Positions 5,352-10,967 of a stretch of 18,003 nucleotides of DNA are shown piece after piece. The DNA comes from CAYYED01 sp964470785 (GTDB taxonomy: Bacteria; Patescibacteriota; Minisyncoccia; Minisyncoccales; PEYH01). Location of the stretch: contig CAYYED010000018.1 of the NCBI GenBank assembly GCA_964470785.1, positions 1 through 18,003 on the forward strand, in the 5' to 3' direction. Below the pieces are notes generated by a model, which did not search any database, was not told the DNA's origin, and saw only the letters and a program-made list of their open reading frames with translations. Positions within the stretch are counted from its first letter, which is position 1, and each line of letters begins with the position of its first letter. Position numbers and translations under genes: made by a program.

Positions 5352-7142
5352 ATGGAGATAAGAAATATCGCTATTATTGCTCATATTGATCACGGAAAGA
5401 CAAGTCTTACAGATGCCCTAATGCGTCAAGCCGGCACTGCAGAAAAAGGAACAAGTATGGATTCTAATGCCCTGGAACAAGAGCGAGGGATTACTATTTA
5501 CTCAAAAAATGCTTTTATATTTTACCAAGGGACAAAGATAAACATTGTAGATACTCCCGGTCATGTAGATTTTGGCTCTGAAGTAGAGAGGGTGCTAAGG
5601 TCAATCGATTCTGTGCTTTTGGTAGTTGATGCACAGGAAGGTCCTATGCCACAAACAAAGTTTGTCTTGAAAAAATCTATAGAACTTGGCCTAAAGCCGA
5701 TCGTGGTTATAAACAAGATAGACAATCCAGCGGCAAGGCCTGAATGGGTTAGAAACGAGATATTTAACCTTTTTATGGAGCTTGGGGCAAGCGATGACCA
5801 GATAGACTTTACTACCGTTTACTCTGTTGCTAAAGACGGAATAGCCAAGTTTAAGATAGATGATCATTCAGAAGATCTTTCTCCTCTTTTAGACACTATA
5901 ATAAAGGAAGTTCCCATAGCGTCTTCTGAAAAATTGAGCAAAAAACTTTTGAGAGCTCAACCTTTTAATCTTAGTTATGATAATTTTTTGGGAAGATTAG
6001 GCATAGTCAGGATATATGAAGGGGTGTTAAAAAATAGCGATATTGTCTTTATAAAAAAATTATCCGGCGAAGTAGTTTCGGGGAAAATAACTAAAATTTT
6101 TACACATAATGGAGTGGAAAGAAAAGAAATTAAAGAAGCGGTGGCCGGGGATATCGCGATGATCGCGGGTCTTCCGAATATCTATATTGGAGAAACTATC
6201 TGTTCCAGCGAGAAGCAGGAAGCATTGCCCTTTATCAACATTGATGAACCGACAATATCTTTCAATCTATTGGCGAATAACTCACCTTTTAGCGGAAGAG
6301 AAGGAAAGTTTGTTACCAGCAGACAAATTCGCGAAAGATTGCTAAAAGAGCTGGAGGTTAATGTAGGGCTTAGAGTAGATTTTTTTCCCAACGATCATTT
6401 TAAAGTTTATGGCAGAGGAGAGCTTCATGTTGCTATCTTACTAGAAAATATGAGAAGGGATGGCTATGAAATTCAAGTATCAAAGCCCTGCGTTATTTTT
6501 AAAGAAGAAAATGAAGTAAAACTTGAGCCATTTGAAGAAGTTATTGCAGATGTTCCAAACGAAATGACCGGGGTTGTTATAAAAAAGATTTCTAAAAGAA
6601 GGGGTGTTATGAAAAATATGTATACAGAAGAAAATCATACGACTATTGTTTTTGAGATGCCAACGAGGGGATTTTTGGGATATCGTGGCGAGTTTGTAAC
6701 GGATACGCGCGGCGAAGGAATAATTTATAATCGAGTAATTGGTTTTAGGCCTTATGTTGGGGAAATAGAGCATCAAACAGTTGGATCTATGATTTCTATG
6801 GCTACAGGGAAATGCCTGGGATTTTCTCTTTTTAATTTGCAAAAGAGGGGAGATTTATACATAGGGCCAGGAATAATGGTTTATGAGGGCATGGTGATTG
6901 GCAATGTATCAAAAGGAAAAGACATGGTTGTAAACCCGACCAAAGGCAAAGAACTTACAAATATGCGAAGCAAGAGTTCTGATGATGCAATAGCACTAAT
7001 TTCGCCGGTAGAGCTTACTTTAGAAAGCGGGTTAGACATAATGAGCGATGATGAATATTTAGAAATAACGCCCAGAAGTATCCGCCTAAGAAAACAACTC
7101 CTTAAGGAGATTGACCGTACTCGTATTAGAAGAAACTCTTAA
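5352..7142 (+). CDS. typA: GTP-binding protein TypA/BipA
   Basis: Ribosome-associated translational GTPase of the EF-G/LepA superfamily, involved in stress and cold adaptation and in 50S assembly. It is 596 residues, close to the usual 605-615. G1 is AHIDHGKT (10-17), G2 RGITI (45-49), G3 DTPGH (67-71) and G4 NKID (121-124). The G5 region reads VYSVAKDG where relatives have VYASAKNG, so the usual serine of SAK is Val. Domain II spans about 200-290, the EF-G III-like domain about 300-380, the domain V-like part contains PTRGFLGYRGEF, and the TypA-specific C-terminal domain (GFRPYVGEIEHQTVGSMISM to the end) is complete. The neighbouring cold-shock gene fits its known role in cold growth. Confidence 0.96.
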   Translation: MEIRNIAIIAHIDHGKTSLTDALMRQAGTAEKGTSMDSNALEQERGITIYSKNAFIFYQGTKINIVDTPGHVDFGSEVERVLRSIDSVLLVVDAQEGPMPQTKFVLKKSIELGLKPIVVINKIDNPAARPEWVRNEIFNLFMELGASDDQIDFTTVYSVAKDGIAKFKIDDHSEDLSPLLDTIIKEVPIASSEKLSKKLLRAQPFNLSYDNFLGRLGIVRIYEGVLKNSDIVFIKKLSGEVVSGKITKIFTHNGVERKEIKEAVAGDIAMIAGLPNIYIGETICSSEKQEALPFINIDEPTISFNLLANNSPFSGREGKFVTSRQIRERLLKELEVNVGLRVDFFPNDHFKVYGRGELHVAILLENMRRDGYEIQVSKPCVIFKEENEVKLEPFEEVIADVPNEMTGVVIKKISKRRGVMKNMYTEENHTTIVFEMPTRGFLGYRGEFVTDTRGEGIIYNRVIGFRPYVGEIEHQTVGSMISMATGKCLGFSLFNLQKRGDLYIGPGIMVYEGMVIGNVSKGKDMVVNPTKGKELTNMRSKSSDDAIALISPVELTLESGLDIMSDDEYLEITPRSIRLRKQLLKEIDRTRIRRNS

Positions 7143-7144
7143 TT

Positions 7145-7375
7145 ATTTATAATTTTGGTTTTAATATTGTCCACGATGCGGAGTTCTGCAAGATACGCCC
7201 GAGCAAGCGGGTTTTTGAACGGGGGAAAGAATATGATTTACCCGTTAAAACAGAGGTTGTGACGGCTCAAGGAATAAAGCGGGTAATAGTAGAGGAGATA
7301 GATTTTACCGATATTTCTGACAATATGTTTAAGCTGCCCGAAGGCGTTCAGATATCAGAAGCACCCGAGCTTTAA
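7145..7375 (+). pseudogene. Headless gene fragment after typA
   Basis: An open frame without any ATG, GTG or TTG near its beginning runs on from the typA stop region and ends at TAA 7373-7375. Its readable part includes VHDAEFCKIRPSKRVFERGK, EYDLPVKTEVVTAQGIKRVI and VEEIDFTDISDNMFKLPEGV. The end pattern (xIDFTDISDNMFKLPEG) is like the C-terminus of LolA-like/DUF4412-type secreted proteins (DISDxxFxxPxG), a tentative resemblance. The lack of a start and of any N-terminal domain indicates a 5'-deleted gene remnant. The rest of 7376-7560 holds a terminator-like hairpin and the next promoter. Confidence 0.5.
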
Positions 7376-7405
7376 TTGCAGAAAAACATAGATGAAAAAT
7401 AAAGT

Positions 7406-7443
7406 AAATCCCTTGGCAGAGATTGGGTCAGGGGTTTTGTTTT
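7406..7443 (+). terminator. Terminator-like hairpin closing the typA transcript
   Basis: AAATCCCT (7406-7413) pairs with AGGGGTTT (7430-7437), including one G-U pair, around a 16-base loop. A T-rich tail (TTTTGTTTT) follows. Confidence 0.5.
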
Positions 7444-7464
7444 GGAAAAATTTTAGTGAACCCC

Positions 7465-7497
7465 TTGACAAGATATGATTATGGGTATATACTCATA
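7465..7497 (+). promoter_or_regulatory. Promoter with palindromic operator of the DUF5320/DUF134 unit
   Basis: A consensus -35 TTGACA (7465-7470), a 17-bp spacer and the -10 TATACT (7488-7493). The -10 lies inside the 18-bp palindrome TATGGGTATATACTCATA (7480-7497), which has a single mismatched pair. Transcription would start near 7500, giving a leader of about 60 bases to the ATG at 7561. The site is a natural operator for the DNA-binding protein encoded at 7977-8261 (inferred). Confidence 0.75.
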
Positions 7498-7560
7498 ACT
7501 GGCAGTCAATAAAATATTAGAAAGGTCGGACTGTTGATAAATAATTAATTATAAAAAAAT

Positions 7561-7836
7561 ATGCCAAAATATGATGGAACAGGTCCTTTGGGTTATGGCC
7601 CCGGCACGGGTCGGGGAATGGGCCCTTGTGCCTGCCCGCCATCAGCCTATGCTTCAGGCATTGGCAGGCGGGGAGAAGGAATGGGTTGGGGAAGAGGATT
7701 TGGAAGAGGATTTGGATGGAGAAGGTTTTACACTAAAAAAGAAGAGGCAGAAACATTGAAAGAAGAATCAGAAATGCTGGAACAAGAACTCAAAGCAATC
7801 AAAGAGCGCTTGGGCGAAATAAAGGACCAAAAATAA
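7561..7836 (+). CDS. DUF5320 family Gly-rich protein
   Basis: 91 residues. The N-terminus MPKYDGTGPLGYGPGTGRGM followed by GPC is the family hallmark (MPxxDGTGPxGxGPxTGRGxGxC). A Gly/Arg-rich middle follows (GMGWGRGFGRGFGWRRF, residues 40-56), then a charged coiled coil (residues about 58-91, with a leucine/isoleucine heptad). The two cysteines (C23, C25 in GPCACPP) may bind metal. The function of DUF5320 is not known; it commonly neighbours DUF134 regulators and NifX/NafY-like (Fe-Mo cofactor) small proteins, the latter not present here. Driven by the palindrome-containing promoter at 7465. Confidence 0.85.
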   Translation: MPKYDGTGPLGYGPGTGRGMGPCACPPSAYASGIGRRGEGMGWGRGFGRGFGWRRFYTKKEEAETLKEESEMLEQELKAIKERLGEIKDQK

Positions 7837-7838
7837 AA

Positions 7839-7876
7839 CCCCGAAGCAATCCTTGCTGCGCTCGGATACTACGGGG
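7839..7876. repeat. Inverted repeat CCCCG / CGGGG with internal AGCAA/TTGCT hairpin
   Basis: CCCCG (7839-7843) and CGGGG (7872-7876) bracket a segment that itself folds (AGCAA TCC TTGCT). It begins two bases after the DUF5320 stop and has the look of a dispersed REP-like element. Confidence 0.45.
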
Positions 7877-7879
7877 AGG

Positions 7880-7943
7880 GAAGGCATAGAGCCCCCTCTT
7901 TTAGAGACAGACCTTGAAAGAGGGGGGGAGGGCCTTCTTTAAC
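7880..7943 (+). terminator. Large G/C hairpin between DUF5320 and DUF134
   Basis: Inner stem CCCCCTCTTT (7892-7901) with AAAGAGGGGG (7917-7926), 10 bp perfect. Outer GAAGGC (7880-7885) with GCCTTC (7932-7937), followed by TTTAAC. It may terminate or attenuate transcription before the DUF134 gene, or be a repeat element; the T-tract is short. Confidence 0.55.
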
Positions 7944-7976
7944 AAGATATATCATTAATTATAAACAATTTTAATT

Positions 7977-8261
7977 ATGCCAAGACCAATCAAGCCAAGA
8001 AGAATATTTTTTGACCCGAATGTAAAATATTTTAAGCCAAGGGCAGTGCCCCTTTCTGTTTTAGAAGAGGTGGATTTGGGCCTTGATGAGTTTGAATCCT
8101 TGCGTCTTTGCGATTATAAAGGGTTGGGACAGGTTGAGGCGGCTAAAAAAATGGAAATTTCTCAAAGCACGCTTCAGCGAATTTTAATTTTAGCACGTAA
8201 GAAAGTTGCAGAAGCGCTAATTGAGGGGAAAGCGATAAAAATCATTAAGAGAGAGGATTAG
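7977..8261 (+). CDS. DUF134 (UPF0251) DNA-binding protein
   Basis: 94 residues, full length for the family. The start MPRPIKPRRIFFDPNVKYFK and the VPLSVLEEVDLGLDEFESLR block are diagnostic of UPF0251/DUF134. A sigma70-region-4-like helix-turn-helix follows (residues about 49-80: DYKGLGQVEAAKKMEISQST, then LQRILILARKKVAEAL). Such proteins are presumed transcription regulators and often sit beside DUF5320 genes. Here it is 140 bases downstream of one, with a hairpin between. It probably binds the palindrome at 7480-7497 and so controls its own unit (inference). It converges on the minus-strand exchanger gene, with only 12 bases between the two stops. Confidence 0.9.
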   Translation: MPRPIKPRRIFFDPNVKYFKPRAVPLSVLEEVDLGLDEFESLRLCDYKGLGQVEAAKKMEISQSTLQRILILARKKVAEALIEGKAIKIIKRED

Positions 8262-8273
8262 AGAGGATTGCAA

Positions 8274-9230
8274 TTAGCCCAATCGCAGGATAATTTCTGT
8301 TAAGATAAAAAGTCCGTAAAAAAGCAGAAGAAAAATTGCCTCTTTGCAAGTGATTTTTCTGCCGCTGCGGATAAAGATTAGAAAGAAAATGCTGCCGATA
8401 GTTAAAAAGAAAAAAAGAGGCAAGAAAGTGGAGAAAGTAGTAATTTTAATAGGAGAAATAATAGCAATTAATCCCAGGCCAAGGGTTGGCAAGACAATGA
8501 CATCGCCTATGATTCCTCCCAAGGCAAGCCAATTATTTTTTTCTTTGGCTGCGGTAGTAATAAAGAAAAATTCGGGAAGCGAGGTTCCTAAAGCAACAAC
8601 AATAATTCCCCAGAGGGCCAAAGGAAGATTAAAATATTGGACGAAAAAAGTAGAGGCCTCAACGATCCATTTTCCGGCCAAGAGTAAAACGGGAATTCCT
8701 ATAATAATAACGGATAAATTTTTTAAAAGCTTGCCCAGAGTGAGCTCTTTTTTTTCTTCCTCAATAACTTGGGTGAAGAGCTTCCTTTTAGAAAAGAGCC
8801 AGCCGCTGTATAAGAAGAAAAGAATTAAAAGAACTATTCCGTCACCCCTGCTTAATACGCCGTCTGTAATTAAAAGAAGGGGGAGAATGGTGGCTACAAC
8901 TAAAAAAATAGCCGATTGCTGAACTACTCTGCTTTCAGCATGCAGGTCTTTGCTTATAAACGCGGCTAATCCTGTGATTAGGGTAATAGTGATTAAACTG
9001 TTTCCTATGGCATCACCAAAAAAAAGATCAGGCACCTGCTCTAAGGCAGCAAAGATTCCAATAGCAAAATTAGGGATAGTAGCACCTAAAACCAAGACAA
9101 AATAAACAAGCACAAATTCTCTCCAATGAAAAAAGCGCGCCAAGAAAGTAAAGCTGTTGACCAGCCAGCGTGCCGCGAGCGCGAGAAGAATGAAGGAAAT
9201 TAGAAAAAGGAAAGCGTTAAATAATAGCAT
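8274..9230 (-). CDS. Divergent Na+/Ca2+ exchanger family membrane protein (1)
   Basis: 318 residues with about ten membrane segments in two halves joined by a charged loop (residues about 147-170), the CaCA exchanger topology. The second alpha repeat keeps the core motif ALGTSLPEFFF (E220) and ends GGIIGDVIVLPTLGLGL. The first reads LGATIPNFAIG: N54 stands where exchangers have the ion-binding glutamate, and the partner motif is GDAIGNSLI instead of GNxxGSNI. So it is a family member with an altered, asymmetric ion site; transport of Ca2+, Na+ or another cation cannot be assumed. A second such gene lies at 13642-14604. The start ATG follows a promoter at 9256-9284 by about 25 bases. Confidence 0.85.
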   Translation of the reverse strand: MLLFNAFLFLISFILLALAARWLVNSFTFLARFFHWREFVLVYFVLVLGATIPNFAIGIFAALEQVPDLFFGDAIGNSLITITLITGLAAFISKDLHAESRVVQQSAIFLVVATILPLLLITDGVLSRGDGIVLLILFFLYSGWLFSKRKLFTQVIEEEKKELTLGKLLKNLSVIIIGIPVLLLAGKWIVEASTFFVQYFNLPLALWGIIVVALGTSLPEFFFITTAAKEKNNWLALGGIIGDVIVLPTLGLGLIAIISPIKITTFSTFLPLFFFLTIGSIFFLIFIRSGRKITCKEAIFLLLFYGLFILTEIILRLG

Positions 9231-9255
9231 TTTTTATCATAATCTTGCTTTAAAA

Positions 9256-9284
9256 ATAATACAACATACCGGACCGTTAAGCAA
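9256..9284 (-). promoter_or_regulatory. Promoter of exchanger gene 1 (minus strand)
   Basis: Read on the minus strand: TTGCTT (9284-9279), a 17-bp spacer and TATTAT (9261-9256). It sits in the 111-base divergent gap before the DUF389 gene. Confidence 0.6.
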
Positions 9285-9300
9285 TAGGCAGAAAAAAGTT

Positions 9301-9329
9301 TTTATGCTAAAATTATCAAAACATATAAT
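9301..9329 (+). promoter_or_regulatory. Near-leaderless promoter of the DUF389 gene
   Basis: TATAAT (9324-9329) with a weak -35 (TTTATG, 9301-9306) at 17 bp. The hexamer ends only 12 bases before the ATG at 9342, so the mRNA leader would be about five bases. Confidence 0.5.
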
Positions 9330-9341
9330 TAAAATAAAAAA

Positions 9342-10133
9342 ATGATTATTAAAGACACGCCTAATCTATCCAAGAGCCAGAAAACGGAGGTTTTTAACAA
9401 TTTATACGAAGATAGCTGTCCTAGCATTAGTTTTTTTCTTCTTTTGTTTCTTTCAGCGGCTATCGTAACCTGCGGCCTTTTAATGGATGCTTCTTCTATT
9501 GTCATAGGCGGAATGCTTATTGCTCCTATGCTTTGGCCGACTTTGAGCTTAGCCATGGGCATTGTGGTCGGGGATTTTATTCTAATAAAAAAAGCCGGCT
9601 TAGTCATTTTGAAAGCAGCTGCTTTGATTTTTTTTATATCATCGTTGATAGCGATTTTCTTTTTAGAAAAACAGATTAACTGGGAGATAATAAGCAGAAC
9701 ACAATATTTTGTCGCCTATTTTTTTGTCGCTCTTTTTTCGGGCATAGCCGCTTCTTATGCCTTTTCTCATCCGCGCCTTGCCAGCATACTTCCGGGCGTT
9801 GCCATTTCTGTGGCGCTCATTCCTCCTTTGGCCGTAACGGGCATTGCCGCATCTGTTTTAAGCTGGAGTATTTTAGTGCAGGCGCTCGGCATTTTTTTGG
9901 TTAATCTTTTTGGCGTCGTATTCGGAGCTTTGTTAGTTTTTTCCATGCTTCATTTTCATGATATCAGCAAGACAATAGAAAAAAAGATGGAAAAGGAAAT
10001 AAAAGAAGAAGAAGAAGAGAATAGAGAAAAAGAAAAACAAAACATTAAGCAAATAGAAGAAACAGTTAAACAAGTTAGCGCCATACTTAAAGAAAAGAAA
10101 AAGGAAATAGAGGAAAATGATAAAGAAAAATAA
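9342..10133 (+). CDS. DUF389 family membrane protein
   Basis: 263 residues. The family's two conserved blocks are present: MDASSIVIGGMLIAPMLWPT (48-67) and HPRLASILPGVAISVALIPP (143-162). About six hydrophobic segments lie between residues 28 and 204. The last 57 residues are a highly charged Lys/Glu helix, a probable cytoplasmic coiled coil (IEKKMEKEIKEEEEENREKE onward). DUF389 function is not established. The repeat-like pair of GG/PG-containing blocks and the setting among cation transporters suggest transport or a membrane-stress role, but that is inference. It is followed after 3 bases by the CxxC protein gene, so they are co-transcribed. Confidence 0.88.
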   Translation: MIIKDTPNLSKSQKTEVFNNLYEDSCPSISFFLLLFLSAAIVTCGLLMDASSIVIGGMLIAPMLWPTLSLAMGIVVGDFILIKKAGLVILKAAALIFFISSLIAIFFLEKQINWEIISRTQYFVAYFFVALFSGIAASYAFSHPRLASILPGVAISVALIPPLAVTGIAASVLSWSILVQALGIFLVNLFGVVFGALLVFSMLHFHDISKTIEKKMEKEIKEEEEENREKEKQNIKQIEETVKQVSAILKEKKKEIEENDKEK

Positions 10134-10136
10134 TAA

Positions 10137-10349
10137 ATGAAAAAATTTGCTAAAGACACAATATTAGAAAAAATTTTAGAGCAAGAAAAAACAAAGAAGA
10201 TTTTGATTAAACACAGGGTGCCCTGCGTAACCTGTCCTTTTGCCCGGATAGAGATGAACCGTATAAGTATTGGAGAAATCTGCAATATGTATGGCGTAGA
10301 AGCAGATGAACTATTAAAAGAGCTGAACACTATTGACAAAAACATTTAG
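10137..10349 (+). CDS. DUF1858-like small redox-disulfide protein
   Basis: 70 residues, three bases after the DUF389 stop. The layout fits the DUF1858 / hybrid-cluster-associated disulfide domain: an N-terminal DTILEKILEQEKTKKILIKH, a cysteine pair C30-x-x-C33 (VPCVTCPFA), then SIGEICNMYGVEADELLKEL and LN at the end. In this family the CxxC pair is thought to do redox chemistry or bind a metal. A third cysteine (C49) is present. It is probably translated with the DUF389 protein. The physical link to ion transport is context only. A good sigma70-like promoter for the next gene lies in its 3' end (10333-10361). Confidence 0.75.
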   Translation: MKKFAKDTILEKILEQEKTKKILIKHRVPCVTCPFARIEMNRISIGEICNMYGVEADELLKELNTIDKNI

Positions 10350-10361
10350 AAGGCATATACT
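10333..10361 (+). promoter_or_regulatory. Promoter for the RRM gene, inside the end of the CxxC gene
   Basis: TTGACA (10333-10338), 17-bp spacer, TATACT (10356-10361). The same hexamers and spacing occur at 7465-7493, and the -10 surroundings are similar (GCATATACTC versus GTATATACTC). The transcript would have a leader of about 170 bases. Confidence 0.65.
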
Positions 10362-10500
10362 CTTAAAATCTTCCCTTTTTGGGGAATGATATACTTTGTT
10401 TCTCCTAACAAGCTTTCCTTACAAGCTTTAAGGATCGAGGTGTTGTAGGTTAGACGTTAGAGATTCAAGGAATTAAGGTCGTTAAATTAATTAATTTTGT

Positions 10501-10527
10501 ATGAATTCCCGTTTGCGCGGGAATGAC
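10501..10527. repeat. Short palindromic repeat next to the RRM start
   Basis: ATTCCCG (10504-10510) pairs with CGGGAAT (10517-10523) around TTTGCG. The sequence TTCCCG...CGGGAATGACA resembles a repeat widespread between bacterial genes whose chance translation reads MNSRLRGND. Here it produces a false upstream ATG at 10501, in frame with the RRM gene. Confidence 0.6.
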
Positions 10528-10536
10528 ATAATTGTA

Positions 10537-10794
10537 ATGAGCAAAAAACTATACATAGGAAGTCTTTCCTATGACACCACAGAGGAATCTCTCAAAGAGT
10601 TTTTTTCGGGTGCAGGCGCCGTTGAGTCGGCTACTGTGATTACACATCAAGACAGCGGAAGGTCAAAAGGTTTTGGTTTTGTAGAAATGTCAACCGAAGA
10701 AGAAGCCCAAAAAGCTATAGAAATGTTTAATGGGCAAGAATTAGATGGAAGAAGAATCGTGGTTGATGAGGCAAGGCCAATGAAGAGAGACTAA
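10537..10794 (+). CDS. RRM-domain RNA-binding protein
   Basis: 85 residues from the ATG at 10537, a single RNA recognition motif. RNP2 is LYIGSL (5-10) and RNP1 is KGFGFVEM (44-51), with the expected aromatic residues. The order SYDTTEESLKEFFSGAGAVE, EEEAQKAIEMFNGQELDGRR and IVVDEARP is textbook RRM. An in-frame ATG at 10501 would add 12 residues (MNSRLRGND...), but these come from the palindromic repeat, so the later start is preferred. Proteins of this size in cyanobacteria and other bacteria respond to cold and bind U-rich RNA. It probably acts as an RNA chaperone alongside the cold-shock protein at 4705. A strong terminator follows. Confidence 0.92.
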   Translation: MSKKLYIGSLSYDTTEESLKEFFSGAGAVESATVITHQDSGRSKGFGFVEMSTEEEAQKAIEMFNGQELDGRRIVVDEARPMKRD

Positions 10795-10820
10795 TAAAAT
10801 TGGAAACTTAAAAGATCCTC

Positions 10821-10855
10821 ACCCCGCCGGAGATTATTCCGGCGGGGTTTGTTTT
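10821..10855 (+). terminator. Rho-independent terminator of the RRM gene
   Basis: An 11-bp perfect GC-rich stem, ACCCCGCCGGA (10821-10831) with TCCGGCGGGGT (10838-10848), a 6-base loop, then TTTGTTTT. Confidence 0.92.
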
Positions 10856-10967
10856 GAAAGATTTTTTTGCTACAGTAATAGAGGAAACATTCTCTTTATT
10901 GCTTAAAAGAGCTTTTTTAAATCAAGACATAGTAAAAGAAAATATTAAAAAGATTTAAAAAAAATTA

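Noticed and set aside
6480..6842. Minus-strand frame inside typA (120 codons)
   Set aside because: It is a shadow of the strongly conserved typA coding frame, with no start context or family motif.
7561..7759. Alternative frame over the DUF5320 gene
   Set aside because: The other frame gives the exact DUF5320 N-terminal signature, so this one is a shadow.
8344..8922. 192-codon plus-strand frame opposite exchanger gene 1
   Set aside because: It is basic, low-complexity and antisense to a membrane protein with clear family motifs; long antisense frames arise from codon bias of hydrophobic proteins.
10501..10536. Upstream ATG for the RRM gene (MNSRLRGND...)
   Set aside because: The 12 extra residues are encoded by a palindromic intergenic repeat; the RRM fold begins right after the ATG at 10537.
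10854..10958. 34-codon frame starting with TTG before the P-type ATPase
   Set aside because: The translation (MKDFFATVIEETFSLLLKRA...) is protein-like, but it starts inside the terminator tail, has no supporting signal and is too short to judge.
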